Notes under the pieces: generated by a model
Database searches by the model: none
Seen by the model: the letters and a program-made list of their open reading frames with translations, nothing else
Told to the model about the DNA's origin: nothing
Origin: Meconema thalassinum
Lineage: Eukaryota > Arthropoda > Insecta > Orthoptera > Tettigoniidae
NCBI GenBank assembly: GCA_946902985.2
Contig: OX336395.1
Location: forward strand, 20,996,708-21,060,707
Direction: 5' to 3'
DNA length: 64,000 nucleotides
In this document: piece by piece, positions 1 through 8,383 of the stretch
Layout of the letters: each line of letters starts with the position of its first letter
Numbering within the stretch: position 1 is the stretch's first letter
Made by a program: the position numbers and the translations under genes

Positions 1-3000
1 TAAGCTCATGACGCGCTTTGCCGAGTTTCAAGAATTGGAAAGTGGCAAATCGCTGGAAGCTATCAACCATTTTAAAATTAATGTATGCACCTTTGATCCC
101 ATGAACAGTGGTTCAGCTCATGTTAATTTACCTAAACAGTTGGAAAAACATCACGCAGTCATCAATGTGGATAATAATGACGTTTTTTGCTTTGTGTGGT
201 CCTTGGCTGCTGGGTTAAGTCCTGCAACTGAAAATGTTCACAGAATGGGAAAATATCACCAGAAATTTATGAAATTAATTGATCAGTCTAAATTTAGCAG
301 ACATAGAATTCCCAATGGACCTCAACGCCATTTCTCGTTTTGAATCTAAAAATCCGCTTTACTCCATTAATGTATACGGAGTTGAAGGGGGCAAAGTTAT
401 TGGTCCATTGTATGTGACAAAGGGAAAAAAAGAAAAGCATTTTAATTTATTGTACATTGAAGGGGAATTGTGCAACCATTATTGTTATATCAAAGATCTT
501 TCTAGACTAGTTCGTTCACAAGTTACAAAAAAAAAAATAGGGTACATATATGTGATCGCTGTTTGCAATATTTTACTAGCAATCAAAAGTTGACAGCACA
601 TACTATTGATTGCATCACACAACCAGCTGTAAAAATTATATTTCCAGAAAAGGATAAAGCCAGTATGAAATTTCAAAATGTGTCTCGTCAAGAACCGCTT
701 CCATTTACAGTATATGCAGATTTTGAATGTTTAACCACACCCATTGACACATGTAAACCAGATCCGACACGGCCGTACACTCAACAAGTACAGCAACATG
801 TGCCATTCAGTTGTGCCCTAAACGTGATTTGTTCATACGACCCTTCACTTTCATACTTCAAATCTCATCGCGATGCAGATGCTGCTGCTTGGTTTTTAAA
901 TGAATTGGACGCCTTGGCAGATCGGGTGTACAATATCCTGCAAAATCCAATTCCGCTTCAAATGTCGGACGCAGACGAGGCGGTTTTTGCAACAGCAACC
1001 ACTTGTCACATTTGTCAAAAACCAATAGCACCTTGTGACACACCAGTGAGAGACCATAATCGGTACACTGGAAAATTTAGAGGAGCGGCTCATAGTGTAT
1101 GTAATTTGGCGTATAAAAGAGCACGCTATATTTCTTGTTTCTTACACAACATGTCTCGGTATGACAGCCATTTAATTATTAAGGAATTTGCTAACCTTGA
1201 AAACCAAAAGTTTTCTTTAATTCCACAAAATCATGAAAATTTTATTTCGTTTTCGAAATGGCGAAATGGAATCAGTATACGATTTTTAGATTCGTATAGA
1301 TTCCTCGCATCATCATTGGATGCGCTTGTTCAAGGGCTTCACCCAAACAATTTGCATTTTGTACGTCAACACTTTACTGATGCCAAACAATTTGAATTAT
1401 GCATTCGAAAAGGGGTGTTTCCCTATAATTATGTAAACAATTGGGCATGTTTACAGGAAACTGCACTCCCTTCAAAGGACAAATTTTACAATGACTTAAC
1501 AAAAAGTCATATTTCTGAAGAAGACTATTTACACGCCCAAAAAGTATGGGACGTGTTCAAGATATCAACTTTGGGCGAGTATGCTGATTTATACCTCAAA
1601 ATTGATACACTACTTTTGACAGACGTGTTTGAACACTTTCGCAAACTGTGTCTTGAAATCTACAATCTAGATCCAGCCCATTACTACACCCTTGCCGGAT
1701 ATAGTTGGGACTGTATGTTGAAGGTGACTGACATAGAACTGGAACTATTAACAGACATCGATATGTTACTCTTTTTTGAACGCGGAATACGTGGTGGTCT
1801 TGTTTCGCTTGTGCAAAAGCACGCCAAAGCAAATAATCCATATATGGATACATACAAACCAAACCAACCTACAACATACCTCACCTACCTAGATTGTAAC
1901 AATTTATACGGATATGCTATGGAAAAACCTCTTCCATATCAAAATTTTCGATGGTTGACTTCAGATGAAGTTTCAAATTTTAATTTAAAAGATGTGTTGA
2001 GCAATGACACGCGTGGCTACGTTCTAGAGGTCGACTTATTATATCCCTGTGAGATACACAATGATCATTCTGATCTACCATTTTGTGTTGAAAAATTACA
2101 ACCTCCCAGTTCACGTTCCAACAATAAAAAGTTGCTGGCAACGTTAAATTCAAAAAATCGGTACGTCATACACATTGAAAATTTAATGCAATGTTTGAAA
2201 CATGGTTTGAAACTGCAATCCATTCACCGCATTATTTGCTTTGACCAAAAACCATGGTTACAACCGTACATGCAAATGAATACTCATCATCGGCAACACG
2301 CCAAGACCACATTTGAATCAAATTTTTATAAATTAATGAACAATGCGTGCTACGGTAAATCAATGGAAAATATTCGAAAGCATAGAACTATTCATTTGGT
2401 AAACCACTGGGACGGTCGATATGGCGCACGAAAATATATAGCTATGCCTAATTTCCATTCTGTACGAGTTATTGAAACTGATTTAGTAACCATTGAATTG
2501 TCAAAGACAGAAATCATGTATAACAAACCAATTTACTTGGGAATGGTGATACTTGACTTTTCAAAATTTGTAATGTATCAATTTCATTATGAGTTTGCCA
2601 AACAAAAGTTTGGAGATGTAAAATTACTGTATATGGATACAGACAGTCTTATTTATCAAACCAATACGATAGATGTTTACTCAGTGATGAGAGAACATCC
2701 AAATTACTTTGATACCTCAAACTATGAGGTTAACAATATGTTTGGCATAATTCCCATGAATTAAAAAAAAATAGGTCTATTTAAGGATGAGTGCGCCGGT
2801 GATGTTATGACAGAATTTGTGGCTTTGGCGCCGAAAATGTACGCATTTTCAACACAAAAGAATAAAGGTCAATGCAAAGCGAAGGGTGTTCTTCGTAGCG
2901 TCACACAATTCCTCAATGTTGAGGAATATCGATGTGTACTCTACGCAAACACCTCTCGCTTATACCAGCAAACACGCATTCTTTCAAAGAACCATAATAT

Positions 3001-3103
3001 TTTTACAGTAAATCAAAATAAAACATCGCTGACAACATATGACAATAAACGTCTGTGGGATGGTGTAAATAGCTTGCCTTATGGACATTTCCACACCTTG
3101 TAA
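1..3103 (+). pseudogene. Protein-primed family B DNA polymerase (PolB), frameshifted, 5' cut by window edge
   Basis: This is the replicative polymerase of the Polinton. The large readable block (563-2764) shows exonuclease motif I (YADFE, about residues 51-55 of that block). It is followed by a Cys/His-rich insertion (CHIC, VRDHNRYTGKFRGAAH) common in insect Polinton polymerases, then HNMSRYDSHL (ExoII-like) and YADLYLKID (ExoIII-like). The polymerase motifs are DCNNLYG (motif A, about 1892), KLMNNACYGKS (motif B, about 2335) and YMDTDS (motif C, about 2636). The N-terminal part is in other frames at 8-343 and 279-593 and the C-terminal end at 2807-3103. Breaks lie near 300, at the 11-A run 527-537 and at the 9-A run 2763-2771. 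No ATG opens the main block (it begins at a TTG), so it is an internal piece of one longer gene. The catalytic acids are all kept, so loss of function comes only from the frame breaks, or the breaks are assembly errors. Confidence 0.93.
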
Positions 3104-3133
3104 AAAAAGAACACACTTTCATTTTCAATTCTT

Positions 3134-3220
3134 TTTATTAAAATTGTATGTTTTTTACAAGAAGAAAACTAAACCATATTTTGTGTATACTATGAACTGG
3201 TGGACTGACTCTCAAATAAA
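3134..3220. terminator. Back-to-back poly(A) signals between convergent genes
   Basis: AATAAA lies on the + strand at 3215-3220, about 110 bp past the polymerase stop. The same hexamer lies on the minus strand at 3139-3134, about 110 bp past the PLA2-like gene stop. The two 3' UTRs would overlap across this 145-bp intergenic stretch, as expected for a compact viral-type genome. Motif evidence only. Confidence 0.5.
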
Positions 3221-3247
3221 TACTTCACAATATTTGATTCATGTTTA

Positions 3248-3691
3248 TTACTTTGTCCTTTTCCTCACTAATCCACCACCAATCAATAGCTTTGACTTCA
3301 TCGCTCCTGCTACAATCAAGGCTGCAATCTTCTCACCAATAGAAGCAGTAGATGACATCACACGCTGCATGGCCTTTCTTAGAAGAATGCGGTCTGCAAC
3401 TCGACGTACTTCTATATTCTTGTTGTTGTAAGCAATGTCATGATCTCTACACGCTGCATCCAATATGTTGATTCCAGAGTTCCCTTGTGCTAGACGTTGG
3501 CTTAGTTTAGTTCCAGGTCCACAAAATTGATAGCCAAGAATATGCAGTTCAATGGGAAGTAGATCAATGGTCTTGTTAACTAGACCATGACCAGCAAAGG
3601 TCTGGCATATCTTTTTCAAGCGTTGTCTTACTTTTTGGTGCTGGCGATACTGCCGCTGCTGTCTCTTCTTCCTCTTCTTCATCGCAACCAT
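3248..3691 (-). CDS. Phospholipase A2-like virion protein (parvovirus VP1-type PLA2 domain)
   Basis: About 147 residues from the ATG at 3691. The N-terminus is very basic (MKKRKKRQQRQ), followed by a PLA2 core: the calcium-loop-like YQFCGPGTKL and the catalytic helix DAACRDHDIAY with the HD dyad and following Tyr. A Lys/Arg tail ends the protein. This arrangement is known in parvoviral VP1 unique regions and in some adinto/Polinton elements, where the lipase is thought to help membrane passage; that role is inferred here. I chose 3691 over upstream in-frame ATGs (3880) because the upstream residues overlap the neighbouring gene and lack family features, and a TATATAC-like box lies 30-35 bp upstream (about 3726). 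The active-site motifs are intact. Confidence 0.82.
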   Translation of the reverse strand: MVAMKKRKKRQQRQYRQHQKVRQRLKKICQTFAGHGLVNKTIDLLPIELHILGYQFCGPGTKLSQRLAQGNSGINILDAACRDHDIAYNNKNIEVRRVADRILLRKAMQRVMSSTASIGEKIAALIVAGAMKSKLLIGGGLVRKRTK

Positions 3692-4064
3692 GGAATGATG
3701 AAGCAAAGTCTTTACAGGACGGTATATTTGTATGGCCGTGGTACAATTTGATGAGCTGACACGTTCCACACTGTCTAATGGATGGCATTTTAGTGATAGA
3801 CACTTGCTGGTGATGACTAAAGTCAGTGCATGGTTGTAGTTCACGCAGACCAGGATCTCTGCTCCATTCACTAGGTACACTGTGCCAAATATTTTTCACC
3901 GCGTTTGAAGCAACATAAAAAAGGAACGCCTTGGGCAAAGCGTTCAATTCCTCATCTGTGAAACTGTCAAGCTTTTTTTTACAGGCAAAAAACTTGACCA
4001 TAGCTCGCTCTGTGGGGTTTGAGTCCAAACCTTCAATTGCTGCCATATTACTACACGTCCACAC
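3576..4064 (-). CDS. Hypothetical Polinton protein with acidic C-terminus
   Basis: A 162-residue reading frame I do not recognise. The middle has a Cys/His-containing stretch (PSIRQCGTCQLIKLYHGHTNIPSCKDF) that could bind metal, followed by a run of Glu residues and a Ser/Thr/Pro/Lys-rich tail. It starts 34 bp after the stop of the broken gene upstream and overlaps the first third of the PLA2-like gene in another frame. ATGs at 4064 and 4046 are both possible starts. No TATA box is evident upstream, so it may be read from the message of the upstream gene. It could instead be a further, shifted exon-like continuation of the 4098-4626 gene; nothing in the sequence decides this. Confidence 0.5.
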   Translation of the reverse strand: MWTCSNMAAIEGLDSNPTERAMVKFFACKKKLDSFTDEELNALPKAFLFYVASNAVKNIWHSVPSEWSRDPGLRELQPCTDFSHHQQVSITKMPSIRQCGTCQLIKLYHGHTNIPSCKDFASSFHGCDEEEEEETAAAVSPAPKSKTTLEKDMPDLCWSWSS

Positions 4065-4097
4065 TGATCACTGGTATGTCTCACACTGAAGCTGACG

Positions 4098-4626
4098 TTA
4101 CAACGCTTTGCACTCAACATGCAAGTTTTGACATGCTCTGCGAGCTAGCCAATCAAAAAGCTTCCAAACATTTTGAAGTGTTTTATTTTGTAGAGGTTCA
4201 TCAGGCACGGAGAGGTTGTACAGTGCAGGACATCCCAGATCATGAAGGTCAACAAGTTGACATGTTGAATTAACATACTGACGCAACCATTCCTTTTTTT
4301 CACTTCCCTTTACAAATACAAGGTCAGCACCAAACAAGTGAGCTTTCAGAACAAGTGATAGATGCTGGTAAGGAATGTCGCCTTCTTTCCAGACTAGTCC
4401 CAAATTGCGTTGCAACCACTCTTGTTTGTCTTCTGTCCTCGTCTGACTGCAAATGCAATGGAAACGGTGGTTCAAAGACAAAACTGGTTACTCTTGGTGC
4501 CCACATGGTTGTGCAGTCAATAATTCCAACTTCTTTAAATACAAACTTGTTTCCGTTCACCTTGAAACCCTGCACGTCGACAATCAATGTTTTCGGCATG
4601 GCGACGGATATCACACCTTCCACCAC
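4098..4626 (-). pseudogene. Unknown Polinton-associated protein, broken by one frameshift
   Basis: The first part (start 4626, or the in-frame ATG at 4599) has the pattern PKTLIVDVQGFK, VFKEVGIID. The second part (to 4098) has GDIPYQHL, VKGSEKKEWL, CPAL and CQNLHVEC. These two blocks recur together in uncharacterised proteins of insect Polinton-type elements; the hydrophobic-D-x-Q-x-F start suggests an RNase H/exonuclease-like fold, which is an inference only. The reading frame changes near 4465, consistent with a one-base indel. A TATATTA-like box at 4671-4676 lies about 50 bp upstream of 4626. Function is unknown. Confidence 0.55.
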
Positions 4627-4670
4627 CGCTGCTTCTTAACAACTAACTGATTGGATAGGAGCGGGAAAAT

Positions 4671-4676
4671 AATATA
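4671..4676 (-). promoter_or_regulatory. TATA-like box for the 4626-4098 gene
   Basis: TATATT on the minus strand. A start of transcription about 30 bp downstream (near 4645) would precede both candidate ATGs (4626 and 4599). The spacing matches other genes of this element. Confidence 0.35.
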
Positions 4677-4689
4677 CACACAAAATCAA

Positions 4690-5376
4690 TTACACAATTT
4701 TATTCATAAAGTTATCAGTACATCGCTTACAATTTTTTATCATAGGATTTGGACCATCCCAATCACAGTGAGAATCTCCTCGATGCATAAAGTGTCTACG
4801 ACAAGGACGGCAGGCTGCAACATCCGCCGACATACGGAGGTGTAATGGTAGCTTATCCCAATTAAGGTCAATGTCGTGTGCACCGTACGCGGTCAGAAAT
4901 CCAGCTGGTAAATAGGCAATCAGATGCTGCGGCATTTCACGAAGAAATTGTGCTTTATGGTAGGCGCGTATTGCTAAACTCACCAGGGTGCGATAAATCT
5001 CAAATGCTGCATCAGCGTCTCGACTTGTTGAGCAACGATCGCATTTGCAGTCCATACAATCTACCCGCTCTCCAACATGACAAGATGAAGCTTTGGCAAC
5101 GCCATCGTCCACATTATTTGTTTGATTAGCGATGGGCTTGTTGTTGTAGCCCCTGTCATGAATACCAAACGTAGACATGAATCCATCCGGTAAATAGTGA
5201 ACCAGATGCGGCGGCATTCTAAGCACAGTATGATTCTTGTGATAGGCAGTTATAGCTTCACTCACTAGGGCGCGATAAATGGTAAACCTTGAATCTTCAT
5301 CTGAGCCTGGTGAATCACTTTCACATTTGCAGACCCACCTCGCAGAGGGGGTTGCGACTTCATCGTAGCTTTCCAT
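4690..5376 (-). CDS. Cys-rich Polinton protein built from two copies of one domain
   Basis: About 228 residues. The protein contains the same module twice. The first has FTIYRALVSEAITAYHK, MPPHLVHYLPDGF and FGIHD; the second has FEIYRTLVSLAIRAYHK, MPQHLIAYLPAGF and YGAHD. Between and after the copies lie CxxC-type clusters (CMDCKCDRC, CRPCRRHF, CKRC) that suggest metal binding. I know no characterised family for it. The ATG at 5376 is preferred to 5391 because a TATAAATAG box at 5414-5406 predicts transcription starting near 5383. Its 5' end overlaps the 3' end of the capsid gene by about 17 bp. It sits in the virion-gene block, so it may be a late or packaging-linked protein; that is inference. 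Confidence 0.62.
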   Translation of the reverse strand: MESYDEVATPSARWVCKCESDSPGSDEDSRFTIYRALVSEAITAYHKNHTVLRMPPHLVHYLPDGFMSTFGIHDRGYNNKPIANQTNNVDDGVAKASSCHVGERVDCMDCKCDRCSTSRDADAAFEIYRTLVSLAIRAYHKAQFLREMPQHLIAYLPAGFLTAYGAHDIDLNWDKLPLHLRMSADVAACRPCRRHFMHRGDSHCDWDGPNPMIKNCKRCTDNFMNKIV

Positions 5377-6670
5377 GACTGTGAAGGGCAATGGAGGAAG
5401 ACATGCTATTTATACTCTGGTCACCATATTGGACAGCGGTTGATAAAACACTTGCGCCTCGTGAACAATAAGGCAATAGGCTGTTGTTTTTTTCTGGAAT
5501 AACTGTAGATGTTTCAAATTCAAGTCTGATATCAATAGTTGTTTCCTTCATCGACTCCTCCAAATACGAACAGTCCATCACCACCAGAGGCGCCTTGGAC
5601 TTGAAGTCTTGTGGTGATAATAGCGGACATACCTCTTTCTGATAATAGGATGACTGAAAGTTTACAAACATGTCATAAAGCTTACCATATTTGTTCTTGT
5701 TAAAGTTTAAATCCATTCCCTCATAGGGAAAGGTAACACCGTTCAAAAAGAGTCGTATATTTCGTAATTGGATGTGGTCAAATTTTGATGCATCTTTATT
5801 CTGTTGATATTTGCGATCTGTTTGAAATCCAACCAGGACGTAGAGTGGCCGCTCTGTATACCGTGAGGTTTTTATAGACCAAGTATGTGTATCGGAGAGT
5901 GGTAATACCGGATATTCATGCAGCTCCCAGCTTCTAAATTGAATGGGTAAAGCTGTATCCTTCTCCACAATCTTGAGCAGACTCAATTTTTTCTGATCTG
6001 ATAGAGTAACGTGCGGTACTTTCCATAGAATTCGTTGCAGTAGAATTTTTGTATCTATTGGCGCTGTATCAGCTCCCTTTAGCGCATTATAATCACTCCT
6101 GTCTCGTACAAGAATCAGATCCTGTCTTGCGTTCACAATAATGCGCTTATGATCCTCTGCAAAGCCTAGTATTAATTTTAGAGGTAAATGTCCAGTAAAT
6201 GTACCATCATCGTTAATCATCCAGTCGTTGGTTGAGTTGGGACACCAACCAGCCATACAAAAAGCTTTACTCTCTTCGCTTCCATACGAGGGATAAAGTT
6301 TCATGACACTTGTTATGCCAACATTTCGAGTAGTATCCACTTCAATACCGTTGATCACGTAGCGAACCTCAGAAAACAAAAAGGCCAAAGCATTGTTGGC
6401 CAACTTTGACGTTGTTGGAATGGTACCATCCAATTTGGTGAGTTGCCCTTCAATCTGGATGTAACTTTCATGTGGAAGCGTGTAGATATCTTGTTGGTTA
6501 ATAGTAATGCGAATCTCATCATTATTATTTAGTCCCTGAGTATACGGTTGGTAGGAATGGTGTTCAATTCTTACAATACCCTCCTGTACTTCGACAGGGT
6601 TTGTCACGTCTAGAATCGAATTCATGACGTAAGGTGTAACCAAGTTGTTGTAGGATCTGCTTGTTGACAC
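5360..6670 (-). CDS. Hexon-like major capsid protein (double jelly roll)
   Basis: 436 residues, intact. The N-terminal part (NNDEIRITI, LPHESYIQIEGQL, SEVRYVINGIEVD) and the middle (KLYPSYGSEESKAF, HLPLKLILGF, IIVNARQDLILVR) follow the pattern of insect Polinton/adintovirus major capsid proteins, which fold as two jelly rolls and form pseudo-hexameric capsomers. Length fits the family (about 400-500). The C-terminal segment IDIRLEFET is the usual last strand. A GTATAAAG box at 6735-6728 lies about 60 bp upstream, giving a short leader. It is followed on the same strand by the Cys-rich gene with a small overlap and preceded by the penton-like gene, a standard capsid pair. Confidence 0.82.
   Translation of the reverse strand: MSTSRSYNNLVTPYVMNSILDVTNPVEVQEGIVRIEHHSYQPYTQGLNNNDEIRITINQQDIYTLPHESYIQIEGQLTKLDGTIPTTSKLANNALAFLFSEVRYVINGIEVDTTRNVGITSVMKLYPSYGSEESKAFCMAGWCPNSTNDWMINDDGTFTGHLPLKLILGFAEDHKRIIVNARQDLILVRDRSDYNALKGADTAPIDTKILLQRILWKVPHVTLSDQKKLSLLKIVEKDTALPIQFRSWELHEYPVLPLSDTHTWSIKTSRYTERPLYVLVGFQTDRKYQQNKDASKFDHIQLRNIRLFLNGVTFPYEGMDLNFNKNKYGKLYDMFVNFQSSYYQKEVCPLLSPQDFKSKAPLVVMDCSYLEESMKETTIDIRLEFETSTVIPEKNNSLLPYCSRGASVLSTAVQYGDQSINSMSSSIALHSHGKLR
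5406..5414 (-). promoter_or_regulatory. TATA box for the Cys-rich duplicated gene
   Basis: TATAAATAG on the minus strand, inside the 3' end of the capsid gene. A start about 31 bp downstream (near 5383) falls after the ATG at 5391 and before the ATG at 5376, which supports the latter as the real start. Confidence 0.5.
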
Positions 6671-6727
6671 GTGTTAACCTGTACACGTGTTGAGCACAAC
6701 TAACACCTGCTCTTGACAGCGTTGCCG

Positions 6728-6735
6728 CTTTATAC
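6728..6735 (-). promoter_or_regulatory. TATA box for the major capsid gene
   Basis: GTATAAAG on the minus strand in the 72-bp gap between penton-like and hexon-like genes. Transcription would start near 6703, leaving a leader of about 33 nt before the ATG at 6670. Confidence 0.5.
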
Positions 6736-6742
6736 ACTTGTT

Positions 6743-7465
6743 TCATGCTGGCTTCAGATACAGTTTGTAGGTCACAGGTGTATGAGGGTCTAATCGGATG
6801 AGACGTTGGTTTCTATTCACCAGTCTTAAGGTAATATTCCTGATGTTGGTCACACTCACAGGATGATAGAGCACCACCGACGGGTTTTCGCGGATGATAT
6901 AACCACCAGGTGAAGTAACAATAAAATCATAAAGCGAATGCGAGGGATCTTGATTGGTGTAGACGTCTGTAATAATATTACACGTGACAGATACGTGATG
7001 ATCTTCAATTATTTTCACCGGTTGGTCAGACTTGTGTATCACGTTCGGTACTAACACTTGTGGTGAATAGCCTAACAATGACCCAATCGAATCTGGTTGA
7101 GATTTAAAATCAATCCTAAAAGAAGAAAGAATACTGCAGCGATGTGTCACGTTGTTGGCTATGAGTTCAAACTTGCGTGTCCCGTCCAGAAATGCTTTTA
7201 GACTAAATTCCTTGGTGAGAGTTGTGTAGATGTGATCGTGAATATCATCTACGGTGTAGCTGCCAGACGGTAGAGTTAACACATAGTCATCGTAGTAGAA
7301 CTTATCATTGACGTCTTCAATTATGTTGCAGATTCTATTATAGCCTTCAAACGAAACAAGTCCCAGCACGTAGGGTCGTCGTCCCAATTCAATAGGAGGA
7401 TAAAAGTCAACAGTTACTTCCGCACCTTGTCCGTGCACTGTAAACGTTCTACTTTCTGTTGTCAT
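6743..7465 (-). CDS. Penton-like minor capsid protein (single jelly roll)
   Basis: About 240 residues, intact. The start ESRTFTVHGQGAEVTVDFYPPIEL and the segment YVLGLVSFEGYN match the N-terminal strands of Polinton/adintovirus penton-type proteins. DDYVLTLPSGSYTVDDIHDHI is also typical, and the C-terminus ends in strand-like LRLVNRNQRLI and HTPVTYKLYLKP. These proteins occupy the capsid vertices. The ATG at 7465 is chosen over 7474 because the TATA box at 7502-7494 predicts transcription starting at about 7470. It begins right after the protease stop (7476) and lies upstream of the hexon-like gene. No break is visible. Confidence 0.78.
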   Translation of the reverse strand: MTTESRTFTVHGQGAEVTVDFYPPIELGRRPYVLGLVSFEGYNRICNIIEDVNDKFYYDDYVLTLPSGSYTVDDIHDHIYTTLTKEFSLKAFLDGTRKFELIANNVTHRCSILSSFRIDFKSQPDSIGSLLGYSPQVLVPNVIHKSDQPVKIIEDHHVSVTCNIITDVYTNQDPSHSLYDFIVTSPGGYIIRENPSVVLYHPVSVTNIRNITLRLVNRNQRLIRLDPHTPVTYKLYLKPA

Positions 7466-7475
7466 AATGACCACG

Positions 7476-7826
7476 TCACCCGCCGTGCTCGGTCTTATAT
7501 AGAAAAGTCAAACATAGACGACCGCACAGTTGCGTGTTAAAATTTTGCACTCGTTTCACATTATAGTGTATTGTTGCACTGCTTCCAAAATAGCGAACAA
7601 GCTCTGTCGGAGGAGGAAGATTTCCAAAACTGTCAAAGTACCACACGGTTCGCCCATGCTTTATGTAGGCCACATAATGCGTTCCCGGTCCATGACTGTC
7701 ATCCAAATTGACAACTGCACTTTCATGGCTCCGTGGACGAGACGGTAGTTGGTTGCGCATAAACACGCCTCGAAAGTGGGAGATCTTAAGCTGTTTTGCA
7801 TATCTTAAAACTTCCTCATGCGTCAT
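7476..7826 (-). CDS. Adenain-like cysteine protease
   Basis: 116 residues. Catalytic residues are recognisable: His50 in GTHYVAY, Asp65 in WYFDSFG, Gln94 in VQNF and Cys101 in QLCGRLC. The Gln-to-Cys spacing of seven matches adenovirus protease (family C5). In this group the enzyme cuts capsid precursor proteins during virion maturation. Length is on the short side but the catalytic set is complete. It starts 23 bp after the stop of the basic core protein and ends 1 bp before the first penton ATG. I see no TATA box of its own, so it may share a message with the core-protein gene upstream. Confidence 0.88.
   Translation of the reverse strand: MTHEEVLRYAKQLKISHFRGVFMRNQLPSRPRSHESAVVNLDDSHGPGTHYVAYIKHGRTVWYFDSFGNLPPPTELVRYFGSSATIHYNVKRVQNFNTQLCGRLCLTFLYKTEHGG
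7494..7502 (-). promoter_or_regulatory. TATA box for the penton-like gene
   Basis: CTATATAAG on the minus strand inside the 3' end of the protease gene. It predicts a start near 7470 and thereby decides between two nearby ATGs of the penton-like gene. Confidence 0.55.
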
Positions 7827-7849
7827 GGCTCGTCGTGGCAGTGCATCGA

Positions 7850-8302
7850 TTAACCGTTTTTTGGCGACATGTAAATGCCGAGTCCTTTCTTGTAGGGTGC
7901 TAGCTTCATGTTCACACCTTTGCCGCGCAGTGCTATGGCCTCCATAGTTTTATTATGCCTTTCACTTTCCTTCAACTGTTGCTTCGCCTCCTCAACAGCT
8001 TTCACCGTTCGTGCTACCGCACTTGCTCCTCCAAGAAGTGAACCCAGGGCTGCTAGTCCAGCAAACAGTGCAGGTAAAAATCCACCACGTTTCGGCACAG
8101 GAATAACTCGGGCACGTTTTCTAAAACGTAGTTTACTTTTGGGATTCGCATGCAATCGTGCTGCTCGGAGTGCTTTCTTAATAGCCAACTCACTATTTGT
8201 TTCTCCGCGCGAAGCTTGACGTGCCGCATGAAGAATAGCTTTAAAGCCTCCCTTTCTTGACAACTTCTTCCTCTTCTTCACCACATATCTCTGTTTCACC
8301 AT
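7850..8302 (-). CDS. Basic core protein with adenovirus pX/pVI-like hydrophobic segment
   Basis: About 150 residues from the ATG at 8302. The first half is strongly basic (KQRYVVKKRKKLSRKGG, KLRFRKRARVIPVPKRGG), as in DNA-condensing core proteins. A Gly/Ala-rich hydrophobic segment follows (FLPALFAGLAALGSLLGG), resembling the conserved motif of adenovirus core protein X and its adintovirus relatives, then a charged helix (VKAVEEAKQQLKESERH). The C-terminus is GLGIYMSPKNG. The family link is by pattern, not by search. The upstream ATG at 8350 is less likely: a TATACT-like box at 8342-8337 lies between it and 8302. Confidence 0.68.
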   Translation of the reverse strand: MVKQRYVVKKRKKLSRKGGFKAILHAARQASRGETNSELAIKKALRAARLHANPKSKLRFRKRARVIPVPKRGGFLPALFAGLAALGSLLGGASAVARTVKAVEEAKQQLKESERHNKTMEAIALRGKGVNMKLAPYKKGLGIYMSPKNG

Positions 8303-8336
8303 CGCGACCAAAGAACAAGACAACCTCACACCGCAA

Positions 8337-8342
8337 AGTATA
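8337..8342 (-). promoter_or_regulatory. Weak TATA-like box for the core protein gene
   Basis: TATACT on the minus strand, about 40 bp before the ATG at 8302. The match is weaker than for the capsid genes, but the spacing is the same. Confidence 0.3.
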
Positions 8343-8383
8343 GAACACAACTAACGCTCCTCAGGAAGGGAACCTGTAGTTAT

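Noticed and set aside
6564..6746. Small minus-strand frame overlapping the capsid start
   Set aside because: It is a shadow of the capsid gene and its promoter region in another frame.
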